DNA from: Spirosoma endophyticum
GTDB taxonomy: Bacteria; Bacteroidota; Bacteroidia; Cytophagales; Spirosomataceae
DNA length: 61,197 bases
Reading direction: 5' to 3'
Assembly (NCBI RefSeq): GCF_900112365.1
Contig: NZ_FOLQ01000025.1
Coordinates: 1 to 61,197 of the forward strand
Below the pieces are notes generated by a model, which worked only from the letters and a program-made list of their open reading frames with translations, was not told the origin of the DNA and searched no databases. This document shows, one piece after another, positions 45,331-53,715 of this stretch (the stretch's first letter is position 1; each line of letters starts with the position of its first letter). The position numbers and the translations under genes were made by a program.

Positions 45331-47718
45331 TCAAGCAGGTGAGGATGAGATAGGGATAGTTGATGCTGAATTGACAGAAATTGTAACTGGATAATAAGGA
45401 TGTGCAGCAGGATGTACTGTACAGGATGGTTCTCCCTGATTATTAAAAATAATCATAATCGGTAGCTCCGTCAAATAATTATTGCTGATAGCAATGTCTT
45501 CTAAACTTCCCAAATCTGTAGCACTTGGCCTATTGTCCTTCATTGGGTGGTAGTGCCACTCGCCAAGATAAATATAACCCGACTGTTGATACTGAGCATC
45601 GACAAACTGCTGGCAATAGGTAACATCCCGTTCAAAATAAGTAGGTGTACGTATAGCATTAGGACCGGGGCCTGAAACTGCTTCGATAGACAACGTTTTA
45701 CCACTAAATCGACCAGCTAAGACGCCACCTGTCTCCAGTTTCGGTTCCTTTTGGGTTTCCATTCGCATCGTATCAAGTAGCTCAAGGGGGCATTGGACCG
45801 TTAGTGTGGGTGGAAATTGGCAATAGGAGCAATGGGGATGAGGAGGTATTGTACTAGGCAATAACGAGAAGGGGGTTGTTCCATCCGAAGGAACATTTTC
45901 CTCCGTCGTCCAGATCCAATGGTTTATTTGATCATCCAATCGACCTTGTAAATCATCCAACAGAAGACGGCTTGTGATTGACGCAATCAGTTTCAGATCC
46001 GCACTACTTGCGGGTCGAACCGGATTGTTACATTCATTCGTTAATACGGGTAGAGCTAAATCTGCCTCAATGCGGGGAAGGATTGGATTATTTTCTGCGG
46101 CATACAGGGAAAGACAATGAAAGCAGGCATCTTGGCCAGGACGAACTCGAAAAATCCGAGCGGCCTTTCCGCCACGTAGTGCTCGGCTGTAATACATAGG
46201 TCGCCTTGTGCGTATGCACTGTTCATTTAGAAAGCCTTCAACGTTATCATCGGCAATCGTTGAAATGCCAACCGCCCGCGTATCAAAATACTCATTAATT
46301 CGGCCATTGAGTACATCGCCAGGATAATACTGGATATTTACGAACGGATTGTGGGCTTCCAACTCTTCCGCAAGGGCATGCACTTTCGCAATACCTATTC
46401 GGTATAAGTTGATCAGATGACGAACGGCATTGTGGGCTTTAAAGAGCTCCTTGTCAACAAGCATGATGGAGCCCATTCCTGCTTTGTTAAGTATATCTGC
46501 AATCTCGCTTCCCAACGAACCACAACCAATCATGACGGCATGACGCTGAGCAAGTAGTGAATAATCGGCCCGGCCGGCATTGCGCTGATGATAGGATTCA
46601 TTACTAAGCAATTCGGTCTGTATAGCACTGACCGTTTCATAACTGTTTAGTAACGAGTGTGTGAATTCATCAATTCCTACCCCCAAAAGGACCTGAGGGG
46701 TTTGTGCAGTCTTATCTAGTCGGAACAGTTGCCATTCTAATTCTCCCCGTCGATTCGGATAACGAATACCGATGAAGATGAAAGGGTTCAGCTCGTTAAT
46801 GAATTTTCCGATTACCTGATACATCCGCATCAGGCCAGTTTGTCGATCATTATTTCCGATAAGGTCTAAAAGGCCATCAAGACCAATGAATGGGGCCGGT
46901 TCTGTTTGAATCGAAAACCAGTATCCTTTCAACAACTCTTTTTTATCGACTGCTTCCTTTAATAAGCCCGGTTTGGTTTCCAAGTCAAGCATGGATACAA
47001 ATCCTTCCGGCAAATAGCATTGCCAGCGATCGATTGGACGAAGTTGAAAAAGACCATTCGACGTTTGACCACTAATGAAAACCCCGTAGTAGATTCGTTT
47101 TTCGATTATATATTGCTTTCCCTTGGGAATAACCGCTAGTGGGTAGGCGTAAAAATCTCCCTGCATGAGCGACTCATCAAGAAACTCGATAGGATAAATT
47201 AGCTCCGTATCAATGACTCGATTTCGGAAATGAGAAAATAATTCAACTTCAGAACTGTCTGTGGGAAACCGACCACTTGTCAAGCCAGCTAACCAGTCTC
47301 GAACACGCATGAGTACTTGGTCGGCCTGATAAAATGATGAACCTGTTTCTAGATGATCACTCTCTAGTATACACAAAGCGCCACCAGACATTTGATGGCG
47401 TCTATCAAAAAACCGTCGATTATCGCCTAACAAACGCGGGATTTCACTATCCGAATGTTTAGCAAGTACATCAAGTGTATCTTTATCAGGGACCGTTTTG
47501 AGCGGGTAAATGCTGGGAAGGGAATAGGGGGCCGATTCGGGATAAACCAGCAAAATTGGATAACGATGCAGTTCATTCTGCCGAATAATAATCTCACCGC
47601 AGGAAATAAAGAGTTCATCAGTGACCTGATGATACTCCTGATAGGTGCTATCTGTCCGTAAAAGCTGGCTTTCCTGCCGATAATAATCGGGATGCCGTTT
47701 GTACCATCTTTGTTTCAT
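45331..47718 (-). CDS. E2-E1-JAB triple-fusion ubiquitin-conjugation-like protein
   Basis: The start at ATG 47718 lies 1 nt after the upstream stop; the 836-codon frame would overlap that gene by 122 bp. The 795-residue protein has an E2-like N-terminus (YPILLVYPESAPYSLPSIYP ... RRHQMSGGALCILES, putative catalytic Cys near 116). A linker follows. The central ThiF/E1 domain carries MIGCGSLGSEIADILNKAG (about 396-415), LVDKELFKAHNAVRH, a candidate Cys in LTNECNNP, and zinc-type CFHC and CSYC pairs. The C-terminal JAB/JAMM protease has LETGGVLAGRF and EWHYHP...SATD (H722, H724, S732, D735). It contains activation, conjugation and deconjugation functions in one chain. No ubiquitin-like partner is visible nearby. 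Confidence 0.9.
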   Translation of the reverse strand: MKQRWYKRHPDYYRQESQLLRTDSTYQEYHQVTDELFISCGEIIIRQNELHRYPILLVYPESAPYSLPSIYPLKTVPDKDTLDVLAKHSDSEIPRLLGDNRRFFDRRHQMSGGALCILESDHLETGSSFYQADQVLMRVRDWLAGLTSGRFPTDSSEVELFSHFRNRVIDTELIYPIEFLDESLMQGDFYAYPLAVIPKGKQYIIEKRIYYGVFISGQTSNGLFQLRPIDRWQCYLPEGFVSMLDLETKPGLLKEAVDKKELLKGYWFSIQTEPAPFIGLDGLLDLIGNNDRQTGLMRMYQVIGKFINELNPFIFIGIRYPNRRGELEWQLFRLDKTAQTPQVLLGVGIDEFTHSLLNSYETVSAIQTELLSNESYHQRNAGRADYSLLAQRHAVMIGCGSLGSEIADILNKAGMGSIMLVDKELFKAHNAVRHLINLYRIGIAKVHALAEELEAHNPFVNIQYYPGDVLNGRINEYFDTRAVGISTIADDNVEGFLNEQCIRTRRPMYYSRALRGGKAARIFRVRPGQDACFHCLSLYAAENNPILPRIEADLALPVLTNECNNPVRPASSADLKLIASITSRLLLDDLQGRLDDQINHWIWTTEENVPSDGTTPFSLLPSTIPPHPHCSYCQFPPTLTVQCPLELLDTMRMETQKEPKLETGGVLAGRFSGKTLSIEAVSGPGPNAIRTPTYFERDVTYCQQFVDAQYQQSGYIYLGEWHYHPMKDNRPSATDLGSLEDIAISNNYLTELPIMIIFNNQGEPSCTVHPAAHPYYPVTISVNSASTIPISSSPA

Positions 47719-47719
47719 A

Positions 47720-48832
47720 TTAGCCCATGGGTTTGTTATCAAACTTCGTTCCCTGTGAGCCAATGAATGGTCCGGTAGACTGAAGTACACGGGCCGTTTG
47801 TTTGTCGTTGCTAGCAGATTTAGCTTCTGGCTGTCGGCCATAGGTTTCTACAAGCTTTTTATCAGTACGCACTTCTACTTGGCCAGTAGGGCTTATATCA
47901 ACGATTACCGACTCGAGGTTCTGACCTAAATGCAAAATGTTTGCCTCATCCACGTATTTACGATAGAGTTCCATGGCATCATCATGCGGATGATCATGGG
48001 GACTATCTTGCTGCTTTGGCGCACTAATAATTAGGTAGGTTGGGGCAATGTGTTGAATATGGTCTTCATACACATCCTTATCCTCTTCGTTTTTTTTGAA
48101 AAAGGTCCGAGAACCATGATGGCTGGCACTTAAAATAATAGATGGTAGGCGCTGTTGATGGTAGTCAGTGATATGTTCCTGCCAAGCTTTCTTGTCTGAA
48201 TCACCAGTAAACAAGATACTTTGAATGGGTTGTCCGTACGAAAACCGCATAACCCCACACTGCTCATGGATTCGACGGTAACGAGCATCATCATCTTCAC
48301 CATCGATATCATCACAAACGTATTCAGCTGGTGAAAGCACCTCATAATCAACCAGCCCAAGTTTCCGTTTTACTTCCAAATCAGCGTAGCCGAGCCGGAT
48401 TTTGTTAAGCTCTGTAGATCCTTTTAAATGATATTCATTGAATTTGCCGACTTTCCCTATGACATACTCTAACTCCTCAAAAGCGCCCTGATCCTTACCC
48501 GAAGATTTGTGATTAGAATGCCAGACTTCATCAAACCCGATTTCATCATATATCTCTTTGATACCAGCAGTATGATCGGCGTGTGGATGGGTATTAATAA
48601 ATAAGCTAAGATGACCTCCATCACGAAACAAATCCTTCAACATCGGTATCAGATCGATTTCACTTGGTTCTTTATCTTGATCGCAGTCAAGCAGGACGAA
48701 AATGTAGTCGCTAACAAGTGGCCCTGTCGGAATGACGAGCAGCGTTGACTCACCTTGACCGGTATATAAAAACACGCATCGAAAAATGCCCGGCTGTTTG
48801 GGTAGAATGACTTCTTGTGCTGTATTTAGCAT
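47720..48832 (-). CDS. ComEC/Rec2-like metallo-beta-lactamase-fold hydrolase
   Basis: I start at the ATG at 48832 (MLNTAQEVILPKQPG); the longer frame reads into the inverted repeat. The 370-residue protein has GQGESTLLVIPTG (D-x-GQG-like loop), THPHADHTAG (HxHxDH), SILFTGDSD and SASHHGSRTFF, the ComEC-type metal site. Such standalone hydrolases act on nucleic acids or nucleotides. It is first in the operon, and its stop is 1 nt from the E2-E1-JAB ATG, so translation is tightly coupled. An effector or signal-degrading role is inferred. Confidence 0.88.
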   Translation of the reverse strand: MLNTAQEVILPKQPGIFRCVFLYTGQGESTLLVIPTGPLVSDYIFVLLDCDQDKEPSEIDLIPMLKDLFRDGGHLSLFINTHPHADHTAGIKEIYDEIGFDEVWHSNHKSSGKDQGAFEELEYVIGKVGKFNEYHLKGSTELNKIRLGYADLEVKRKLGLVDYEVLSPAEYVCDDIDGEDDDARYRRIHEQCGVMRFSYGQPIQSILFTGDSDKKAWQEHITDYHQQRLPSIILSASHHGSRTFFKKNEEDKDVYEDHIQHIAPTYLIISAPKQQDSPHDHPHDDAMELYRKYVDEANILHLGQNLESVIVDISPTGQVEVRTDKKLVETYGRQPEAKSASNDKQTARVLQSTGPFIGSQGTKFDNKPMG

Positions 48833-48866
48833 AGTATGGTGAAATTTAAACTTACTTTCACTGTAA

Positions 48867-48912
48867 AGAATACAGAACCGTGACAAAGCCCATTGTCACG
48901 GTTCTGTATTCT
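48867..48912. promoter_or_regulatory. Perfect 20-bp inverted repeat in divergent promoter
   Basis: AGAATACAGAACCGTGACAA (48867-48886) and its exact inverse (48893-48912) are separated by AGCCCA. The arms end 34 bp before the MBL ATG and 25 bp before the sigma-factor ATG, so both operons have TTGTCACGGTTCTG-type sequence in the same place and orientation. This suggests a bidirectional promoter or operator, possibly read by the sigma factor encoded here. Confidence 0.7.
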
Positions 48913-48937
48913 ACTACACACCATTACCTGTCCCACA

Positions 48938-49636
48938 ATGAAACAGGAAGATAAAGTACCCAATGAGCTCATGGATGAAGCAGATGAAGACTTATTGGTG
49001 ATTATGTCGATGAAGGACGATCCGTCGAATCGGGTAAAAGCATACAAAGAGTTTTATAGACGTTATGCTCCTTTTTTATCAAATTATATTAAAAAAATCG
49101 TAGGTAAGCAGTTAACCATCCCAGAACAAATGGATATGGTTTATCGAACATTTACAATCGTTTATGAGAAAAGCGATGGGTTTGACACCAGAGGTCAAAA
49201 GGATGTGGACAAAATCAGAATTCAAATTCGAGGCTGGCTGGGGCGAATCATAAAAAATGTCTTTTTAACCTATTTGAAGGAAGAATGGAAAGTACCCTGG
49301 GAAAACATTGATCCACTTATTGAATATTCGGCCGAAACAACAGAAGCTGAAGAAGCTCCAGTGACCTATAAGAGGCAGCTTCTTGATGAAGCATTGGAGC
49401 AACTCAGTGAGCGTGACCGTGAAATGGTTCTAACTTACTATCAGTTTTATGAAAAGGGTGCAGGAAATCAGTCACTCAATATCCCTAAAGAGGTTTTAGA
49501 CCCGCTTTGTAAATATCACAAAACGACCACAACATATTTTCGACAGATTGTAAAACGAGGTCGAGAAAAGGTAGAAAATTATGTTAAGTCCCATTACCAA
49601 CCTCATCTAGATAAAAGCCATGTTCAACGCAAATGA
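48938..49636 (+). CDS. ECF-like RNA polymerase sigma factor
   Basis: The start at ATG 48938 (MKQEDKVPNELMDEADEDLL) is chosen because the longer GTG frame encodes the inverted repeat. The 232-residue protein has a region-2-like segment (AYKEFYRRYAPFLSNYIKKI...MDMVYRTFTIVYEKSDGF...IRGWLGRIIKNVFLTYLKEEW) and a region-4-like segment (LLDEALEQLSERDREMVLTYYQFYEKG...TTTYFRQIVKRGREKVENYV). It belongs to the group of sigma-70-like factors found in Bacteroidota accessory loci. It overlaps the next gene by 17 bp. It probably transcribes its own operon and the divergent one. Confidence 0.85.
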   Translation: MKQEDKVPNELMDEADEDLLVIMSMKDDPSNRVKAYKEFYRRYAPFLSNYIKKIVGKQLTIPEQMDMVYRTFTIVYEKSDGFDTRGQKDVDKIRIQIRGWLGRIIKNVFLTYLKEEWKVPWENIDPLIEYSAETTEAEEAPVTYKRQLLDEALEQLSERDREMVLTYYQFYEKGAGNQSLNIPKEVLDPLCKYHKTTTTYFRQIVKRGREKVENYVKSHYQPHLDKSHVQRK

Positions 49637-49976
49637 TCAAAAACTCAATCAAGATTCTGACGAACCAATTGACCCAAGTTTAATTTGGTCGCTTAAAGTT
49701 CACGGCGTCGTTTTTCCAGACACAGATGATGAAGTAGAAGAATTTCGGATAAACAATCTGGCCAGTATAGAACCGCTACCCGACTACTTGGCTGATCCAA
49801 TGGCTATTTTTGACAGAACACGAGCTAGAATTGAAACTAAACGAGCGTGGTCAGTCTCTAATGAATTAAGCATAAATATGGCAATGGCAGCCCGAGAAGG
49901 AGGGGAAATCCCAGACGACGTACGTCAGCAAATGGAACGTGATCGTTTAGAAGCACTCAAGAAAAAGGGGCAATGA
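49620..49976 (+). CDS. Acidic hypothetical protein, possible anti-sigma/switch component
   Basis: The 118-residue, acidic protein (EPIDPSLIWSLKVHGVVFPDTDDEVEEFRINNLASIEPLPDYLADPMAIFDRTRARIETK...) ends with a basic helix. I recognise no domain. It overlaps the sigma gene by 17 bp and the metalloprotease gene by 4 bp (ATGA). Its position between a sigma factor and an ImmA/IrrE-type protease suggests the protease substrate or an anti-sigma; this is inference. Confidence 0.65.
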   Translation: MFNANDQKLNQDSDEPIDPSLIWSLKVHGVVFPDTDDEVEEFRINNLASIEPLPDYLADPMAIFDRTRARIETKRAWSVSNELSINMAMAAREGGEIPDDVRQQMERDRLEALKKKGQ

Positions 49977-50782
49977 GTTACGTATTTTGGAATGCTAGAC
50001 AACGCGTTATCGCAGAATTAGCAGAAACAATTGCTGCAACTTATTTTAAAAAAGCTCCAATAGAACCAGCCCTGATTGCGGATGAAGAAGGTATTTCTTA
50101 TTGTTACGGCCATTATCAAAATTCATTTGATGGATTATTACACTGTCAGGAAGAGCATTTCCATATATTTTTGAATCTAGATCGATTGGGAGAGAGGGAT
50201 TGGCCTAGAACCCGATTTACGTTTGGCCATGAATTAGGCCATTATTTTATTGATGAGCATCGAAATGAGTTACTAAGTGGCAAAACACCTGCTCATCCTT
50301 CCTTTAATAAATTATTTCAAAAAAATCCTGTCGAAATAGAAGCAGATTATTTTGCTTCCTGCTTATTAATGCCTGCTGATTTTTTTAGAAATTTCTGCGT
50401 GCGTTCAATATTAAATGAGGCATTGCTGGAAAACTTATCGAAGCATTTCCAGACAAGCCTTTCATCAACTATTTTTCGCTATTATAATTTGAATATCAGC
50501 CCAATAGCAATAATTATGTCAAAAGCTGGTAAAGTCGAGAAAGTAATGGCTACTTCTGACTTTAAGTTTTGGGGTAGACCCGTAAAAGGTTCACCAATCC
50601 CACCCACGACAGTAGCAGGAGAATATTACACTCAAGGAAAAAAGTATGATTCCACAGAGCAACTTTTTGCCGATGATTGGTTTACGGATAAAAACGCAGA
50701 ACAAATACAACTATATGAAAAATGCTATTATTTAGCAAATAACTCAGTAATAAGTTTAATTTGGATTAAAGAAAGGTATTGA
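49973..50782 (+). CDS. ImmA/IrrE-type metallopeptidase
   Basis: The 269-residue protein has the COG2856 core: FTFGHELGHYFIDEHR (HExxH) and VEIEADYFASCLLMPADFF (second metal-ligand Glu and the A-x-x-L-L-M-P motif), followed by a C-terminal domain that may sense ligand. ImmA/IrrE relatives cleave transcription regulators in response to DNA damage or signals; in CBASS, CapP cleaves CapH. Here the target is likely the 118-residue neighbour or the sigma factor. Confidence 0.92.
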   Translation: MSYVFWNARQRVIAELAETIAATYFKKAPIEPALIADEEGISYCYGHYQNSFDGLLHCQEEHFHIFLNLDRLGERDWPRTRFTFGHELGHYFIDEHRNELLSGKTPAHPSFNKLFQKNPVEIEADYFASCLLMPADFFRNFCVRSILNEALLENLSKHFQTSLSSTIFRYYNLNISPIAIIMSKAGKVEKVMATSDFKFWGRPVKGSPIPPTTVAGEYYTQGKKYDSTEQLFADDWFTDKNAEQIQLYEKCYYLANNSVISLIWIKERY

Positions 50783-50977
50783 TTCATAAATTAACATCTA
50801 AAGGAATTATTCTAAAACAGTAAATGTGCAATCTTTTGAATAAATCAACCCACGAATCAATAAGGCTAAAGCAATAAGCTTAATAGTAATGGGTTATGTA
50901 AATCTAATTTGTTAAATCAATTAAATACGTCTCAATACCCTCCGTGTCATAAGACAAATACCCTTTTACCTGTAGAA

Positions 50978-51823
50978 TTAAAAATCTTCACTTATTTGTT
51001 TACAAGTTACTATAGTAGTTGTTAAATATTGTACATCATATGACGTAAATTTTTTTGGAAATTTATTATTAAGTGCTTGAAGTCCTTTGATAAGCCAATC
51101 TATTTCCTTTTTATCGTCTACAATTAAATACTTAACATCACTAGCTTTGAAGCTGATGGATTTACTTTCTAATCTCTTATTGAATTCTTCTTTAGATGTA
51201 TCATTAAGTTCCTGAAATAAAATTAAAAATTCGCTTAGTATAATATCTGTAAGCGGGGGGACGTATCTCCATTCTTTTTCGTTATAATATTTATAGCCTT
51301 TACCTTGATTTCTATAAATTCCCTTAGATTTATATGGTTTGAGAAAAGATAAAAGTGCATACGTTAATTTAGCTTTTTCGTAAGAAATATGATTTACTTT
51401 TTTAATTTTATCAATCAAATTTCTCACGGAAGGTTTATGCCCCTTATTCATCATAAATTCTTCAGCTATTAAAGAGCTATATAATAAGACTAAATCATTA
51501 ATATTCTTTCGGTATGTGTTAATATTGCTTGCATTTGAATGTATGTAAGTTACAGGATTAAGACCTTTCTTTTGACCCCAGTTTGTTGATAGACCAATTC
51601 CATAGTGATGGTAAATTTTTAAATGATTTTCAACACTTGACAGTGGTATATCGCAGAAGCTAACCATCGGAATATAAATATCTTTGATATCCTCGAAAAA
51701 GTCAGGATCAACAGTTGGCTCAAATTCTCTATTATATCTTGGAAAAAAACCTTTTTCAATGATATTTAATAGGAATTCTTTTTTTGTAAAGTGGAAAAGT
51801 GTATTTGCGCTTAATAGAGCCAT
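50978..51823 (-). CDS. AbiGi-like abortive-infection protein
   Basis: The 281-residue protein has the AbiGi/PF10899-type pattern: LFHFTKKEFLLNIIEKGFFPRYNREFEP, IPMVSFCDIPLSSVENHLKIYHHYGIGLSTNWGQKKGLNPVTYIHS, and EKEWRYVPPL. In lactococci AbiGi works with AbiGii. No AbiGii-like partner is adjacent here, so it may act alone, as is often seen in Bacteroidota. AT-rich, unlike the flanking recombinase genes, so probably acquired. It faces the sigma/ImmA operon. Confidence 0.8.
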   Translation of the reverse strand: MALLSANTLFHFTKKEFLLNIIEKGFFPRYNREFEPTVDPDFFEDIKDIYIPMVSFCDIPLSSVENHLKIYHHYGIGLSTNWGQKKGLNPVTYIHSNASNINTYRKNINDLVLLYSSLIAEEFMMNKGHKPSVRNLIDKIKKVNHISYEKAKLTYALLSFLKPYKSKGIYRNQGKGYKYYNEKEWRYVPPLTDIILSEFLILFQELNDTSKEEFNKRLESKSISFKASDVKYLIVDDKKEIDWLIKGLQALNNKFPKKFTSYDVQYLTTTIVTCKQISEDF

Positions 51824-52006
51824 TGATCAAGTAGTTTTATTATCAGTCTGTAACCTCAATAGGTACTGTTTTAAAGTACGCGTTTAGTTATTACGTTACA
51901 TTCATTAGGTGTGAATATTTATTCATAAAGGTCGAAAGTACGTTATTATAAAGGTTAAATGGTCGGTCAATGAATGTAATCCTTGATTTAAATTATTATA
52001 ATCATT

Positions 52007-52684
52007 TTATTTAAAAAGAGCTATTATACGTTGTACTTGCACCGCTTGAAATTGTTTACCCCTGCGCGTACGAAATCCATGTTCATTCAATGTAGAAGCG
52101 ATGTTACTCCAAGATTCTCCAGCATTACGTAGAGATCTAGCAAAAGCAGCTGCACGACGATTGTTTTCATGCTCTCGGGCATTTTTCTGCCTAACCATTA
52201 GCCCCTTTTGAGTAGCATCTGAGGTAAGATTTTCTGGCTTTCCTAATTGGAAGCCAGCTCGTTTTTTTTCAGCTAAAGCTTTCCGGGTCCGATCTCCAAT
52301 CACTTCCCGTTCGTGTTGGGCCATGGTTGCCATCACGCCGATGGTGAGGGTATTGGCCTCAGGCATATCGGCACATACAAACTCGACACCCGAATCGCGC
52401 AGGGTAAAAATAAAAGCGACGTTACGAGTTAGCCGGTCGAGCTTAGCAATGAGTAGGACTCCTCCCTTTTCCTTACAATGAGTAATCGCTTTGAGTAGCT
52501 CGGGTCGATTATTTTTCTTGCCCGACTCAATGTCGGTAAACTCGGCTATAATTTCCCCTCTAATATATATATAGGAACTGACAGAGGTACGCTGAGCGGA
52601 AAGGCCTAGACCACTTGCCCCTTGTCTTTGGGTCGAAACGCGAAAGTAAGCGACGTACTGTCTGTGTCCAAATTGATGTTCCAC
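52007..52684 (-). CDS. Serine recombinase (resolvase/invertase family)
   Basis: The 225-residue protein has a resolvase N-terminal domain with catalytic Ser in VAYFRVSTQRQG, then AKLDRLTRNVAFIFTLRDSGV, ANTLTIGVMATMAQHEREVIGDRTRKAL, and a C-terminal HTH-like region (WSNIASTLNEHGFRTRRGKQFQAVQVQRI). It is divergent from a similar recombinase at 53014. Both are of the small-serine type used in inversion or multimer resolution. Confidence 0.92.
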   Translation of the reverse strand: MEHQFGHRQYVAYFRVSTQRQGASGLGLSAQRTSVSSYIYIRGEIIAEFTDIESGKKNNRPELLKAITHCKEKGGVLLIAKLDRLTRNVAFIFTLRDSGVEFVCADMPEANTLTIGVMATMAQHEREVIGDRTRKALAEKKRAGFQLGKPENLTSDATQKGLMVRQKNAREHENNRRAAAFARSLRNAGESWSNIASTLNEHGFRTRRGKQFQAVQVQRIIALFK

Positions 52685-52751
52685 GGCACAACTAACGAAT
52701 TCTTGAGCAAGGTAAGATCAATTTTACATTTTCCAAACGTTCCTTTAAGCC

Positions 52752-52781
52752 TTGTAAAATATAAAAGAAACTATATTTTTG
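52752..52781 (+). promoter_or_regulatory. Bacteroidota promoter of recombinase operon
   Basis: TTG at 52752-52754, then 19 bp, then TATTTTTG at 52774-52781 (TAnnTTTG). This is a textbook match to the primary-sigma promoter of Bacteroidota. It puts the transcription start near 52788 and so supports the ATG at 52806 rather than the longer frame. Confidence 0.75.
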
Positions 52782-52805
52782 CTCGACACAGTAACGAACT
52801 ACCTT

Positions 52806-53009
52806 ATGGTCTATCATGAAGTTCAGTTTCTCACACCTGTTCAGGGGGAGTGGATCACTCTCAAAGAATTTGATGATTCGACCGGGGCACTTTTACCCCT
52901 TTCCGACTCCGCCGAGCAATTGAGCCTGGAAGAAGCCGAAACCAGGCTGATGGAGCTCTCCAAGAAATATCCCTTTCTGACCTTCCGGATCAATAAGGTA
53001 ATTCTATAA
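52806..53009 (+). CDS. Small hypothetical protein upstream of recombinase
   Basis: The 67-residue protein (MVYHEVQFLTPVQGEWITLKEFDDST...LMELSKKYPFLTFRINKVIL) follows a clear promoter. The recombinase begins 4 bp downstream. It could be a recombination directionality factor or accessory. No family is recognised. Confidence 0.6.
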   Translation: MVYHEVQFLTPVQGEWITLKEFDDSTGALLPLSDSAEQLSLEEAETRLMELSKKYPFLTFRINKVIL

Positions 53010-53013
53010 AGTG

Positions 53014-53715
53014 ATGGCGAAGAAATCAACACCTGCCCTGGTTAGCACAGTTCTTATTAAATACGTTGCTTACTACCGGGTATCCACCAAAGAACAAGGG
53101 GATTCGGGACTGGGGTTGGAAGCTCAGCGCACGGCGGTGGCCGGATTTATTAAAGGGGTTATCCTGGCCGAGTATACCGAGGTCGAATCGGGTAAGAACA
53201 ACCAGCGGCTTCAATTGGCAGAAGCGATTAATAGAGCCAAGAAAGAAGGAGCAATTCTCATTATTGCCAAATTAGATCGACTTAGCCGCAATGCCTCGTT
53301 CATCTTTGCCTTGAGGGATTCGGGGGTTAACTTTCAGTGTGTCGATCTGCCCGATGCTAACACCTTAACCATTGGCATCTTTGCCTCCCTGGCTCAACAC
53401 GAGCGGGAATTAATCAGTGCGCGCACCAAGGCGGCTTTAGCGGCTAAGATTGCCCAGGGGGCTAAACTGGGGAAGCCGGAAAATCTTACGGCTCAGGGTC
53501 AGCAGAAAGGAGGGGAAACAACCCGGCGGAATGCGGTAGTCGACCCGGCAAACCGGCGGGCCTTTTCCGTTGCCGACATAATGTTCAAGGCTGGCAAGAA
53601 CTATTCTCAAATTGCCGACTACCTCAACCAGTCTGGCTTTCAAACCGTAAGGGGTTGCGCTTTTCAGGCCACTCAGGTCATGCGCTTACTCAAGCGACAG
53701 CAGCAGACAGGTTAG
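53014..53715 (+). CDS. Serine recombinase, paralog of the divergent one
   Basis: The 233-residue protein has YVAYYRVSTKEQGDSGLGLEAQ (catalytic Ser), IAKLDRLSRNASFIFALRDSGVNF, DANTLTIGIFASLAQHERELISARTKAAL, and an HTH-like end (YSQIADYLNQSGFQTVRGCAFQATQVMRLL). It is clearly paralogous to 52007-52684 and co-transcribed with a 67-residue gene from a TTG/TATTTTTG promoter. GTG at 53011 is an alternative start. Confidence 0.92.
   Translation: MAKKSTPALVSTVLIKYVAYYRVSTKEQGDSGLGLEAQRTAVAGFIKGVILAEYTEVESGKNNQRLQLAEAINRAKKEGAILIIAKLDRLSRNASFIFALRDSGVNFQCVDLPDANTLTIGIFASLAQHERELISARTKAALAAKIAQGAKLGKPENLTAQGQQKGGETTRRNAVVDPANRRAFSVADIMFKAGKNYSQIADYLNQSGFQTVRGCAFQATQVMRLLKRQQQTG

Noticed and set aside
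47719..47841. Longer start for the E2-E1-JAB fusion
   Set aside because: Would overlap the MBL gene by 122 bp; the ATG at 47718, 1 nt after the MBL stop, begins the recognisable N-terminus.
48833..48937. GTG-started extensions of the MBL and sigma genes, both beginning MSRFCIL
   Set aside because: The identical residues arise from the two arms of the inverted repeat, which is regulatory rather than coding.
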